From Prochlorococcus marinus XMU1419 (GTDB lineage: Bacteria; Cyanobacteriota; Cyanobacteriia; PCC-6307; Cyanobiaceae), in the NCBI RefSeq assembly GCF_017695955.1, contig NZ_JAAORO010000003.1, forward strand, positions 62,001-126,000: a stretch of 64,000 nt of DNA, read 5' to 3'. Numbering within the stretch: the stretch's first letter is position 1; each line of letters opens with the position of its first letter. The notes under the pieces were generated by a model. It saw only the letters and a list, made by a program, of their open reading frames with translations. It was not told the DNA's origin and made no database searches. Made by a program: the position numbers and the translations under genes. Of the stretch, positions 27,730 to 36,223 are shown one piece after another.

Positions 27730-29016
27730 TTAAAATTTGAATGTCGCAGTTGTGAGAACACCGAAGATGTCGTCTTGATCATCAGCCATTACGTCAGTTC
27801 CACCAAAAATTGCAGGTCTGATTTCCATTGAATCATTTGGTTTGAAGGCATAATATGCTTCCCAAATGAAGGGGTCAACTTCATTACCTTCAGCTCCTTC
27901 CAAAAATTCGGTAGCTTTAAGAGGTTGTGTGAATGCTAAACCGATTCTGTCATCAGGCTGGATTATATCTTTCCAAGTAAGTCCGATCATATAACTACTT
28001 GCCTGTTCGACGTTATTTGGTGCAACCACGTCTTCATAAGACTTACTGTCATAACCGACTGAGATTTCAGGTACTGAAGTTCCTGATTCTTCCGGCATCC
28101 AATAGGCTCTTAAAGAGTAACCTGTTCCGTCTGAAGCTACTTGTCTAGCTAATGTAGTAGCGTTATATGAGTGAGAAGTCCAGTTTTGAAAATCTGTTAG
28201 AAATGCTGAAACGTGCCATCTTTCAGCCGTATAAGCAATTTGTGTATCCCACTTTCTGACACTACTATCACCCAATAAACCACCTGCAGCGGCATCAGCA
28301 TTCTTATCAACTAAATTGGTTGCAAATCCAAATCCAGAATCAGTCTCATACTTTAAACCAAAACCTACGTCGGTACTTGCTCCAAAGTTACTATTTCCGC
28401 CAAGTTTAAAGGATTTAAGTGCACCTGGTTTATAGATAGAAGGAGTGATATACATGTAGTAATTTTCAATCCTTGGGCCAGCGAAAGCTGTAATTTTATC
28501 ACCTATAGGGAATGTATACCACATTTTATCAACCCTAAATTCATCTCCTGTGTCTTTGGTTTCTATATGGTAAGTAGATCTTTCATCCCATACATCACCA
28601 TTGTCACCAGCTTTAAGACGTATATAAAGATTATCGTCACCTGTAAAACTTGTATTCAGGTTCATTGTGTATGTGTAACCAGTCTGTACAGTTTCAGACT
28701 CACCTATTTCATCAGCACCATCAACAGCTCCAATAAACATAACTGCTTTCCCGTCTAGGGTAGTAGTATCTGAAAAGCTGCCAGCCTCAAATTGATTTTG
28801 TTTTACCTCTAGGCCATTAATAAGTCCTTTAAGGCTTGTATTATCTTCACTAATTTTTGTAGTGAATGTTTTACTGTCAAGTCTTGAAGATTTTTTTTGG
28901 CTACGAGTGTAGCTATTCATTTCTTCAATATTGACAAATTCGGAAGCCTGAGCAGTAATTGGAGCTAACAAGCTCAAAGACGCCCCTGCTACCAACATTT
29001 GTTGGAAGAGTTTCAT
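27730..29016 (-). CDS. Outer-membrane porin, cyanobacterial type
   Basis: The 428-residue protein has a signal peptide (MKLFQQMLVAGASLSLLAP, cleavage after AQA) and then alternating amphipathic beta strands rich in Gly, Thr and aromatic residues, ending in ATFKF with a C-terminal Phe, as outer-membrane barrels do. Strand-like repeats include VGFGLKYETDSGFGFAT and PEISVGYDSKSYED. A complete SLH domain, typical of larger cyanobacterial porins, is not visible, as in other short Prochlorococcus porins. It lies among iron-responsive genes and could serve iron or general solute uptake; the substrate is unknown. Confidence 0.82.
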   Translation of the reverse strand: MKLFQQMLVAGASLSLLAPITAQASEFVNIEEMNSYTRSQKKSSRLDSKTFTTKISEDNTSLKGLINGLEVKQNQFEAGSFSDTTTLDGKAVMFIGAVDGADEIGESETVQTGYTYTMNLNTSFTGDDNLYIRLKAGDNGDVWDERSTYHIETKDTGDEFRVDKMWYTFPIGDKITAFAGPRIENYYMYITPSIYKPGALKSFKLGGNSNFGASTDVGFGLKYETDSGFGFATNLVDKNADAAAGGLLGDSSVRKWDTQIAYTAERWHVSAFLTDFQNWTSHSYNATTLARQVASDGTGYSLRAYWMPEESGTSVPEISVGYDSKSYEDVVAPNNVEQASSYMIGLTWKDIIQPDDRIGLAFTQPLKATEFLEGAEGNEVDPFIWEAYYAFKPNDSMEIRPAIFGGTDVMADDQDDIFGVLTTATFKF

Positions 29017-29177
29017 TTTACCTCACACTAAAATTACCCATCATTATGTGGGATACTTATACTGTATCTAAAGTGACAATTTAAAAAGATACTAAAAGTA
29101 TCAAAGGGGTGTAACTATTTATACTTATAAAAGTATTTAAAAAAAATCCAATGCCTAAGAAAATCTTGAAAATAAAT

Positions 29178-30047
29178 TTAATTTTTTGTTAAGGGATATC
29201 CTAAAAATTCTCTTTCCTCAATCCAAGATAATGCAACATCTCTTGCTAATTTTCGAATCTTCTCAATATATTGGGCACGATCTGTAACTGAAATAACTCC
29301 CCTCGCATCAAGCAAATTAAATACATGGCTACACTTCAGAACATAATCAAGGGCAGGGTAAGTTAATTTCTTTTCAATTAACATCCGTGACTCATCTTGG
29401 TAAATTTCAAATAATTTCCTGAGATTAACAGGACTTGATTCATTAAAATTATAAGAACATTGATTTTTTTCAAATTGGAGCCAAATATCACTGTATCTCA
29501 AACGATTGTTCCAATTTAAGTCCCAAATGCTTTCTTTATTCTGCAAGAACATAGCAATACGCTCTAATCCATATGTGATTTCAATTGGGATTGGACTACA
29601 ATCTAAACCTCCACATTGTTGGAAATAAGTGAATTGGGTAACCTCCATTCCATCCAACCAAACTTCCCAACCTACGCCCCAAGCTCCAAGAGTTGGCGAC
29701 TCCCAATTATCTTCAACAAATCTTATATCATGATTTATGGGATCTATTCCAAGAGATTCCAAGGATTTAAGATATTTTTCTTGAATCCCGTCAGGGGATG
29801 GTTTAATTATTACTTGATATTGAAAATAATGTTGAGCACGATTTGGATTATCACCAAATCTTCCGTCAGTGGGTCTTCTACATGGCTCAGCATATGCAAC
29901 AGACCAAGGTTCCGGTCCAATAGCTCTCAGAAAAGTATGGGGATTCATTGTCCCAGCGCCTTTCTCTGTATCGTAAGGCTGCATAATTAAACAATCTTCT
30001 TCAGACCAAAAATTATTTAGATTTTTAATTATATTCTGAAAAAACAT
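29178..30047 (-). CDS. glyQ: Glycyl-tRNA synthetase alpha subunit
   Basis: From ATG 30047 the protein has 289 residues; a TTG three bases upstream is unnecessary. It is the catalytic alpha subunit of the tetrameric bacterial GlyRS. Landmarks include [41 protein letters not shown], the class II motif-like [18 protein letters not shown] and [16 protein letters not shown]. The beta subunit gene (glyS) is not adjacent, as is usual in cyanobacteria. Confidence 0.97.
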   Translation of the reverse strand: MFFQNIIKNLNNFWSEEDCLIMQPYDTEKGAGTMNPHTFLRAIGPEPWSVAYAEPCRRPTDGRFGDNPNRAQHYFQYQVIIKPSPDGIQEKYLKSLESLGIDPINHDIRFVEDNWESPTLGAWGVGWEVWLDGMEVTQFTYFQQCGGLDCSPIPIEITYGLERIAMFLQNKESIWDLNWNNRLRYSDIWLQFEKNQCSYNFNESSPVNLRKLFEIYQDESRMLIEKKLTYPALDYVLKCSHVFNLLDARGVISVTDRAQYIEKIRKLARDVALSWIEEREFLGYPLTKN

Positions 30048-30208
30048 CAACTTTTAAAGAATGGAATAATTTTGATCAATGCCATTAAATATAATAACAA
30101 AGCTTAAAAAATAGAGAATATTTTCGACTCTAATTTCTGAAACTATTATCGGATAAAAAGGTGTAATAAAAATAAACCATAAATAAAAACATAATTTTGA
30201 AATTGATT

Positions 30209-30595
30209 TTATTTAAAGAAATCTAATGGCAATGGCCCAAAAGTATTAGATTCATCAGCATCTGAATCATACTGACATGTTATTAAAATTCCTTCACCAA
30301 TACCATTTTCAGATCTAATAAAAACATTACCAGTTTTTTGATTACCTTTTAAAAAAACACTTCCTTCAGCATGAAGGGAGTCTAAATTTACAAATTTAAT
30401 TGAGGAATATTTTTCAGTAATTAATTGCAATGCTTTAATAGCTTTATTATCACAAGATGCCATTATTCCGATTGTTATCCAATCAGCATTAAAAATATTT
30501 ACTTCTAGTTCCTCTAATATTTTTTTTGATTGAATATTGTTTAATTGAGGAGCAGTTCTAAGAACGTTTAAATCGACTAACTTATTTATTTCCAT
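30209..30595 (-). CDS. DUF1824-type protein
   Basis: The 128-residue soluble protein resembles the cyanobacterial DUF1824 family, recalled from its conserved ADWITIGIMA (about residue 38), GSVFLKGNQKTGNVFIR and GEGILITCQYD...FGPLPLDFF at the C-terminus. Function is unknown. It lies 22 bases downstream of a tautomerase-like gene on the same strand. Confidence 0.75.
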   Translation of the reverse strand: MEINKLVDLNVLRTAPQLNNIQSKKILEELEVNIFNADWITIGIMASCDNKAIKALQLITEKYSSIKFVNLDSLHAEGSVFLKGNQKTGNVFIRSENGIGEGILITCQYDSDADESNTFGPLPLDFFK

Positions 30596-30617
30596 TAAAT
30601 TTTAAACTCAAGAATTC

Positions 30618-30950
30618 TTAACCAAAGGTTCTTCCATTCCAAGCCCACATTGAAGCAGGAAGATCAACAAAAGAAATATAAATCTTATCTATTGGAATTC
30701 CCATTTTCTCAAATACAAAATTAGATATTGGCTTTGCCATTTCCGAAGGATTTAAAGAACCTATTGACTTAATCTCTAAAAAACAACAAGGGCTCTCATC
30801 TTCGAAAAAGATTTCGGAATTATCATCTAATTTAGCCATAACAAATTTTTTTGATTTATTTGTTAAAGATGCAACTAATATTGAGATTTCATTCAGTAAT
30901 TTTTTCTTATCCTCTATTTTTGCTGAAGTAGAAATGTTAATGTAAGGCAT
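30618..30950 (-). CDS. MIF/phenylpyruvate tautomerase-like protein
   Basis: The 110-residue protein starts MPYINISTSA, so Pro2, the catalytic base of the tautomerase superfamily, would be exposed after Met removal. KKFVMAKLDDN (Lys in the active-site region, about residues 33-43), CCFLEIKSIG and ISFVDLPASMWAWNGRTFG match MIF homologues. Cyanobacterial MIF-like proteins have tautomerase activity, but their biological role is unclear. A 56-residue ORF ends 3 bases upstream. Confidence 0.88.
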   Translation of the reverse strand: MPYINISTSAKIEDKKKLLNEISILVASLTNKSKKFVMAKLDDNSEIFFEDESPCCFLEIKSIGSLNPSEMAKPISNFVFEKMGIPIDKIYISFVDLPASMWAWNGRTFG

Positions 30951-30952
30951 AT

Positions 30953-31123
30953 TTATGCAGCTAAATTATCTTTTTGAAAATCATTTTGTAAATTAAAGGT
31001 TTTATTGCTTAAAACTTTTTTTGATGAAAGATATGTCATATCGTATTCACTTATTCCATTTTTATAAGGATTGAAAAGAGCATTTCTAGATCTACTTTTT
31101 TTGGGCCTTTTAAATTTAATCAT
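30953..31123 (-). CDS. Small basic hypothetical protein
   Basis: On the minus strand ATG 31123 to TAA 30953 encodes 56 residues. It begins MIKFKRPKKSRSRNALFNPY, a very basic N-terminus, and ends DFQKDNLAA. It stops only 2 bases before the tautomerase start, as expected for an operon partner. No family is recognised, and the ORF could be spurious, though the charged start and tight spacing support it. Confidence 0.5.
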   Translation of the reverse strand: MIKFKRPKKSRSRNALFNPYKNGISEYDMTYLSSKKVLSNKTFNLQNDFQKDNLAA

Positions 31124-31225
31124 TTTTAATTAAATTCTTAATTAATAATTTAACTTTTTTTTAATAGATGTCTAGTTTTTTTAAAAATCTTTAATTAATT
31201 CAAAAATTCATTCCTAAAACACAAT

Positions 31226-31912
31226 ATGAATATCTATTTATTAAATTTAAAGCACCTCATATTATTTTTAGTTTTGGAAGTTTTAAATAGTTATCAAAGA
31301 AAAAAACTTGATGAGAGCAATGATGAAGAATTTTATTCTGACCCAAAATTTGTCTATCACTTAGATGCAAACTTCAGACATTATCTTTCAAATGTTTATA
31401 AAAAAGAAATCTCAGATTATTCTACTGTCCTCGATTTAATGTCCAGCTGGGATAGTTATTTGCCTGAAGAGAAAAAATTTAAAAAGGTTATTGGGCATGG
31501 ATTAAATAAACAAGAACTTGAGAAAAACAAAATTTTTGATACCTTTTGGATACAAAATTTCAATAAGAATCAAGAAATTCCCCTTGATAGTGAAAGTGTT
31601 GATTATTGTTTAATGGTTGCAGCTTGGCAATATTTGCAATTTCCAGAAAATTTAACTAGAGAAATAGTAAGAATTTTGACTAATGAGGGCAAATTTATAA
31701 TAGCTTTTTCAAATAGGGCATTTTGGCATAAAGCACCTAATATTTGGACTACCTCTACTGAGGAAGAGAGAGTCAAATATGTAAGAAAAGTATTAATTAC
31801 AAACGGATTTAATGAACCAAAAATTATTAAAAAATTCAATAAAACCTCATATAACCTGTTCAATTTTTTAAATAAAGATCCGTTTTTTTGCTTAATTGCG
31901 ACTAAAGAGTAA
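31226..31912 (+). CDS. SAM-dependent methyltransferase-like protein
   Basis: This 228-residue protein resembles a Methyltransf_11 domain in a degenerate form. SVLDLMSSWDSYLP (here TVLDLMSS, about residue 68) replaces the usual motif I, and VDYCLMVAAWQYLQFPENL with GKFIIAFSNRAFWHKAP correspond to later motifs. The poor glycine content of motif I makes SAM binding uncertain. The first 20 residues are hydrophobic and may be an artefact of an early start; RKKLDESNDEEFYSDPKFVYH looks like the conserved beginning. Confidence 0.65.
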   Translation: MNIYLLNLKHLILFLVLEVLNSYQRKKLDESNDEEFYSDPKFVYHLDANFRHYLSNVYKKEISDYSTVLDLMSSWDSYLPEEKKFKKVIGHGLNKQELEKNKIFDTFWIQNFNKNQEIPLDSESVDYCLMVAAWQYLQFPENLTREIVRILTNEGKFIIAFSNRAFWHKAPNIWTTSTEEERVKYVRKVLITNGFNEPKIIKKFNKTSYNLFNFLNKDPFFCLIATKE

Positions 31913-32013
31913 ATAATACATGGATTTACTAAATTTTAGACAAAATTATATGCCAAGGATCTATAGCCATACTTTTAATTTTTTACTAATATTGGATAGT
32001 TTAAATTAACAAT

Positions 32014-32259
32014 ATGGGCTCTAAAAGAGAAAAATATCCTGAAAAATGTCCTTGGGATCTAGGACCTAATCAGCATTTAGCAAAAGAAGAAAACTGGACT
32101 TTAAGATTAGGAGAGTCAAATGTATGTTTTAGCAAAAATAAACTAGACAATAATTATTTTCATGTAATTAGTAATGAAAATGAAGAACAAATTTTAGCTT
32201 TTAGAGCAAGACTCCTTTATCAAAAACTACTTGATAAAGGATTTAGATTGGTCGAATAA
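32014..32259 (+). CDS. Small conserved-type hypothetical protein
   Basis: The 81-residue soluble protein starts MGSKREKYPEKCPWDLGPNQ and ends YQKLLDKGFRLVE. It has two cysteines (about 12 and 38) and no recognisable motif. It converges on the DUF3386-like gene, with only 6 bases between their stop codons. Confidence 0.55.
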   Translation: MGSKREKYPEKCPWDLGPNQHLAKEENWTLRLGESNVCFSKNKLDNNYFHVISNENEEQILAFRARLLYQKLLDKGFRLVE

Positions 32260-32265
32260 AAAAAC

Positions 32266-32919
32266 TTATTTCAATAAACTTAAATCCTCGAAAATAAATT
32301 TTTGCGTTTCTTCTTCATTATTTTGATTTAAGTATTTTATTATCCTCGACTTTAAGATCCAATAATCTTCTTGACCTATATTTATAAATTCATCCTCATA
32401 TTCTAATTTTTGTGATTTTGCCTTGAGTGTATCTGGATCAATCGATTGACTACTATATTTTTTACTAAGTGAACCCATTCCAGTATTGATGAATTCTGCA
32501 ACAAATATTTCAATTATTGTTCCATGAATTTTTCTACGTACCATATTAATACATTCATTTTTAACTCTATATTTATCACCTTGATTCTTACCTGAAACAA
32601 TCATTTCAATCCCACTTTCAGAATTTTTAAGTAAATTAAAATTATTTTCTGAGTGCACTGATTCAAATTCTCTCTTTACTCTGTGTATACACACTTCAAA
32701 TAATTGAGAGGCAATACTTTTAACAACTTTCTCATCCTCTATTTGTTGAATATTTGGTTTAAAGTCTTTACCTAATACGAAGTCACCTTTATGAATAATA
32801 TTATTAGTTAAGAAAATACATTTACCTTGGTAACCATGAAAATCATTCTTCCAGGTATAACGATTTTCATAAGCCTTTTTGAAAATCTCCTTGCAATTAA
32901 TTTCCTTTAGATTATCCAT
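32266..32919 (-). CDS. DUF3386-like protein
   Basis: The 217-residue soluble protein resembles the cyanobacterial DUF3386 family, recalled from AYENRYTWKNDFHGYQGKC near the N-terminus (residues 15-33) and the central RRKIHGTIIEIFVAEFINTGMGSLSKKYSS. Function is unknown. It lies downstream of the pcb gene on the same strand, with a terminator-like hairpin between them, so it is probably transcribed separately. Confidence 0.65.
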   Translation of the reverse strand: MDNLKEINCKEIFKKAYENRYTWKNDFHGYQGKCIFLTNNIIHKGDFVLGKDFKPNIQQIEDEKVVKSIASQLFEVCIHRVKREFESVHSENNFNLLKNSESGIEMIVSGKNQGDKYRVKNECINMVRRKIHGTIIEIFVAEFINTGMGSLSKKYSSQSIDPDTLKAKSQKLEYEDEFINIGQEDYWILKSRIIKYLNQNNEEETQKFIFEDLSLLK

Positions 32920-32949
32920 TAATTTTTTGGATGCATAAAATAATTCTAC

Positions 32950-32985
32950 AAAAAAAAACCCTCCTCATAGAGGAGAGGTTTTTTA
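32950..32985. terminator. Terminator after pcb
   Basis: ACC(C)TCCTC and GAGGAGAGGT form a GC-rich stem with a small bulge and an ATA loop, flanked by A- and T-runs. It is immediately downstream of the pcb stop codon on the minus strand and can also be read on the plus strand. Confidence 0.85.
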
Positions 32986-32995
32986 TTAAATTAAA

Positions 32996-34054
32996 CTAGT
33001 TTTGAGTAATTTTTGTATTTTCAATATTGTCAAAAGCTTGACCAATTTTCTTAAAGTCAAATCCCATTGCTCTTAGTGCGTGCCAAAGATGACCTTGTAA
33101 GAAAAAGAAACCCAAATAAAAATGAGTATTAGCAAGCCAAGCTCTTGAGCTATACGCACCTGAACCTAAATCTACTGTATCAGTAAAATAAGGGGCGAAT
33201 TCAAATTGAAGCTTTAAAGGTTCTCCATATAGATCAACTGGATATATGGTTGTATTTGAAGCACACCAAAAAGCAGCAACAAAAGCCATGTAAGAAACAC
33301 CAACTACTGAATATGAAAGAATTGCCTCAGCACCAAGTAATCCTTTCCCTTTAAATTCTGTGTATTCTCCAAATTGTTTAGTACAAATATGGAAAACACC
33401 TCCTATTATTTCAAGGAAAGCTAGGAAAGCATGTCCTCCCATAACGTCTTCCAGACTATCTATTTTTAAAAAATCAAATTGATGATTCCAGATAGCAGCA
33501 ATATCTAAATTGTAAATAACTTGTCTTGTAGATCCTATTGCTGGATCGTAAATTCCATGAATACGAGCCCATTCAACGAACATAATTGCTCCTAGCCCAA
33601 GAAAAATTAGATGATGACCAAGAATAAAAGTTAATTTATCTGGATCATCCCATTCGAAATCAAATTTTTGTGGCTTACTATTTTCTGGGTAGTCTCCAAG
33701 ATCACCTGCAAATTTGTTGGAGTGTAATAACCCCCCAGCACCCAATACTGCTGAGAAAATTAGATGTAATGTGCAAATTACAACAATTCCATATGGTTCT
33801 GTGATAACACCATTTTCAACGCCCCCAATTCCAATACCCGCTAGGTGAGGCAAAACAATTGCTTTCTGTGCACCCATTGGAATACTGGCGTCGTAACGTG
33901 CCAATTCGAATAATCCAAAAGCTCCTGCCCAGAACATCATTAGCCCTGCATGGGCAGCATGAGCTGCTATGAATTTACCTGAACGGCCGACAACACCAGA
34001 ATTCCCTGCGTACCAGTCATAGGTGACATCAGATTTTCCGTAAGTTTGTAACAC
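32996..34054 (-). CDS. pcb: Pcb divinyl-chlorophyll a/b light-harvesting protein (IsiA/CP43 family)
   Basis: The 352-residue protein (GTG start, MLQTYGKSDVTYDWYAGNSG) has six membrane helices with CP43-like histidines (FIAAHAAHAGLMMFWAG, GHHLIFLG, GGHAFLAFLEIIGGVFHI, GHLWHALRAMGFDF). It lacks the large lumenal loop of CP43 and is therefore a Pcb antenna rather than a core subunit. Pcb proteins bind divinyl chlorophylls a and b and form the major Prochlorococcus antenna. Unlike a stand-alone constitutive pcbA, it lies 142 bases downstream of flavodoxin on the same strand, so it may be an iron-stress antenna. Which paralogue it is cannot be decided by eye. Confidence 0.93.
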   Translation of the reverse strand: MLQTYGKSDVTYDWYAGNSGVVGRSGKFIAAHAAHAGLMMFWAGAFGLFELARYDASIPMGAQKAIVLPHLAGIGIGGVENGVITEPYGIVVICTLHLIFSAVLGAGGLLHSNKFAGDLGDYPENSKPQKFDFEWDDPDKLTFILGHHLIFLGLGAIMFVEWARIHGIYDPAIGSTRQVIYNLDIAAIWNHQFDFLKIDSLEDVMGGHAFLAFLEIIGGVFHICTKQFGEYTEFKGKGLLGAEAILSYSVVGVSYMAFVAAFWCASNTTIYPVDLYGEPLKLQFEFAPYFTDTVDLGSGAYSSRAWLANTHFYLGFFFLQGHLWHALRAMGFDFKKIGQAFDNIENTKITQN

Positions 34055-34196
34055 TTGATTTAAGTAAACAGCAAATTGAGCATATTGCTAATTCAGTATG
34101 GTTTTTAAAAGTTCTTTACAGATTTAATTACTTATGTAAAAAAAACATATTTTGAAAGAACAAATGTTACAACTTAGGAAAGTGATATCTTCGAGC

Positions 34197-34721
34197 TTAT
34201 GCCAATGAGGGGATTTCGCCCTTTAGCTGAGAAGCCCATGCTTCAAGACGGGAATCAGTCAAATCAGATTCACTATCCTCATCAAGAGGTAATCCACAAA
34301 AGCTTTCTCCAATAACGCTTTTAGACTCATCAAATGTATAAGTAGATTTATCTACATAACCGACCATCTCGGCACCTGCTTTAGTGAAGTAGCTATGAAG
34401 TTCTTCCATTGCATCACAATAATTTTCTGTATAGGTAGAAGAATCTCCTAAGCCAAAAATTGCAACTTTTTTTCCGGATAAACTTAGGTCACCGATATCC
34501 TCTAAAATTGAATCCCACGCAGTTCCTGATCTTTCTTCATCTGCTCCAGTATTCCAAGTAGGTATCCCACAGATGATGCCATCAAGACCTTCAAATTCCG
34601 ATAGATCATCTACATCAGATACATCCTTAGGTGCTTCTGCTGAAGAGATAAAGTTGTGAAGGCGATCAGCTACGTCTTCAGTTTTTCCAGTTGTAGTTGC
34701 GTAATAAATTCCTACAGTCAT
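34197..34721 (-). CDS. isiB: Flavodoxin
   Basis: This 174-residue long-chain flavodoxin replaces ferredoxin as the photosystem I electron acceptor under iron limitation. The FMN-phosphate loop is TTTGKTEDV (about residues 9-17); FMN-stacking aromatics lie in GIPTWNTGADEERSG and GDSSTYTENYCDAMEEL. The protein is strongly acidic, as usual. It is the first gene of a possible isiB-pcb unit on the minus strand. No convincing Fur box could be identified upstream by eye. Confidence 0.97.
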   Translation of the reverse strand: MTVGIYYATTTGKTEDVADRLHNFISSAEAPKDVSDVDDLSEFEGLDGIICGIPTWNTGADEERSGTAWDSILEDIGDLSLSGKKVAIFGLGDSSTYTENYCDAMEELHSYFTKAGAEMVGYVDKSTYTFDESKSVIGESFCGLPLDEDSESDLTDSRLEAWASQLKGEIPSLA

Positions 34722-34853
34722 AACTTCAAAATGTTTACCTTAAGATAATAAAATCTAAAAACATTAAATTAATTTCTTTAAAAACTTTTCCATGTAAAAT
34801 TTTATACTAATTGAAGTAAGAAAAATTTTTTAAGAAAAAATCATTTAACTATC

Positions 34854-35588
34854 GTGACTGACAATTTTCAAAATGATATTAATAATCTTGTTGAAGAACT
34901 TAACTTTCAAGGGAGCAAAAAATTTAAATTAATTGTTTTGTTTGGTTTATTGGGAGATTTCGATAGTTTTGAATATGCAATAAATTTAAAAAATTATATT
35001 GATAATCATAAAGATAATACGCTAGATATTTTTGCCATTGCTATTGGCAACCATAATGGGAAACGAAAATTCTGCAAATATACTGGCTTCTGTGAAGAAA
35101 ATTTAATAGTTGTTTCTGATAATCAAATCCATAATAATCTTAAAGTTTCAAAAGGTTTAGATATTGGTTTAGGAGGTTGGATAAATATGCTTTTGATGTT
35201 GACAGGCATAAATTCTTTTAAAACAATTAAAGAAGTTATTAGAGGTTACACAGGCGATCAAAAAGCAAAGCAAATCTATTCAGAATTTGATGAAATTGAC
35301 ATTTTAAAATTTCTAAAATTTTCAGGTAATTCTTTTAAACAGGTTTTCGGGTCTGGTTATTTGAGACCATTTGAATTGGCAACATTTAGATTAAGTAATA
35401 TGAATGAAATAATCCTAAATTGGAGTGATTACATTCTTCATGAAAAATATCTTCCTCAAAGAGGAGCTTCCTTTTTATTAAATGATAAAAATCAAGTCAT
35501 TTATAAATTTTTTTCAAATAATGTTCTTGGATATTCACCAAATATGAGAGATCCCCTAGGATTTTTATCTGATCAAATTAAAGAATAG
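34854..35588 (+). CDS. AhpC/TSA-type (PRXL2-like) peroxiredoxin-like protein
   Basis: The 244-residue protein (GTG start) resembles the AhpC/TSA 2 group of thioredoxin-fold proteins. FKLIVLFGLLGDFDSFEYA is the first beta-strand region, IFAIAIGNHNGKRKFCKYTGFCEENLIVVSD the second, and GLGGWINMLLMLTGINS a conserved central stretch. The usual peroxidatic CxxC of this group is not at the expected place in LLGDFDS; cysteines occur instead in KFCKYTGFC. Activity is therefore uncertain. It is followed after 14 bases by a SemiSWEET. Confidence 0.6.
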   Translation: MTDNFQNDINNLVEELNFQGSKKFKLIVLFGLLGDFDSFEYAINLKNYIDNHKDNTLDIFAIAIGNHNGKRKFCKYTGFCEENLIVVSDNQIHNNLKVSKGLDIGLGGWINMLLMLTGINSFKTIKEVIRGYTGDQKAKQIYSEFDEIDILKFLKFSGNSFKQVFGSGYLRPFELATFRLSNMNEIILNWSDYILHEKYLPQRGASFLLNDKNQVIYKFFSNNVLGYSPNMRDPLGFLSDQIKE

Positions 35589-35602
35589 TTTTTAAAACTT
35601 TT

Positions 35603-35869
35603 ATGAATGTAGATATATTTGGATATTTTGCGGCGATCTTAACAACAGCTGCATTTTTACCTCAATTGGTAAAGACTATAAAAACAAAAAAAGCAGATGA
35701 TGTTTCTTTGACGACTTTGATAATGTTTATTGTTGGAGTCTTTTCTTGGATAATTTACGGTTTTAAAATTTCATCTACACCAATATTGATTGCTAATTTG
35801 ATTACCTTAATTTTAAACCTCCTAATATTGATATCGAAAGTATATTTTTCAAAGACTTTGAATAATTAA
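35603..35869 (+). CDS. SemiSWEET / PQ-loop sugar transporter
   Basis: The 88-residue protein has three membrane helices and the PQ-loop signature FLPQLVKTIKTKKADDVSL (about residues 18-36), followed by the second helix IMFIVGVFSWIIYG. SemiSWEETs work as dimers and move sugars passively across membranes. It lies 14 bases after the peroxiredoxin-like gene, so the two are probably co-transcribed. The substrate is unknown. Confidence 0.9.
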   Translation: MNVDIFGYFAAILTTAAFLPQLVKTIKTKKADDVSLTTLIMFIVGVFSWIIYGFKISSTPILIANLITLILNLLILISKVYFSKTLNN

Positions 35870-35940
35870 TAATCATTTTAAAAGTATTATCTTTATAAAA
35901 ATATTACTTAAAAGTTATTTATGATAGAAATAGATTCTTT

Positions 35941-36171
35941 TTGATCTTGAAAACTTCAAAATGCTGGGTTTGGTTTAAAGGTAGCCTTAATAATAATGGC
36001 TTTTGGAAGGAAGGTTTTACTTGTACTTTTGACGAAAAACCTGGTGTTTTGATAGAAAGTCCTGCTTATGTAACTTGTAGAGTTCCTAATTGGAGAGTTT
36101 TAACTAAAGAACCAGAAGATTTATATAAATCTCCTCTAATTCCTGAAGAAGCAATATGGAAAATAATTTAA
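35941..36171 (+). CDS. Small conserved-type hypothetical protein
   Basis: This is a 76-residue soluble protein rich in Trp and Pro, with KCWVWFKGSLNNNGFWKEGF near the N-terminus and CRVPNWRVLTKEPEDLYKSP near the C-terminus. Only TTG codons (35941, 35947) are available as canonical starts; the frame is open further upstream but has no ATG or GTG. No family is recognised; the pattern suggests a short beta-rich domain. Confidence 0.55.
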   Translation: MILKTSKCWVWFKGSLNNNGFWKEGFTCTFDEKPGVLIESPAYVTCRVPNWRVLTKEPEDLYKSPLIPEEAIWKII

Positions 36172-36223
36172 TTTTAAAGCGCATTAAAATTATTACTGTG
36201 CTTCGACAAGTTAATATTGCTTT

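Noticed and set aside
29616-29990. Plus-strand ORF inside glyQ
   Set aside because: It is a shadow of the conserved GlyRS alpha coding sequence in another frame.
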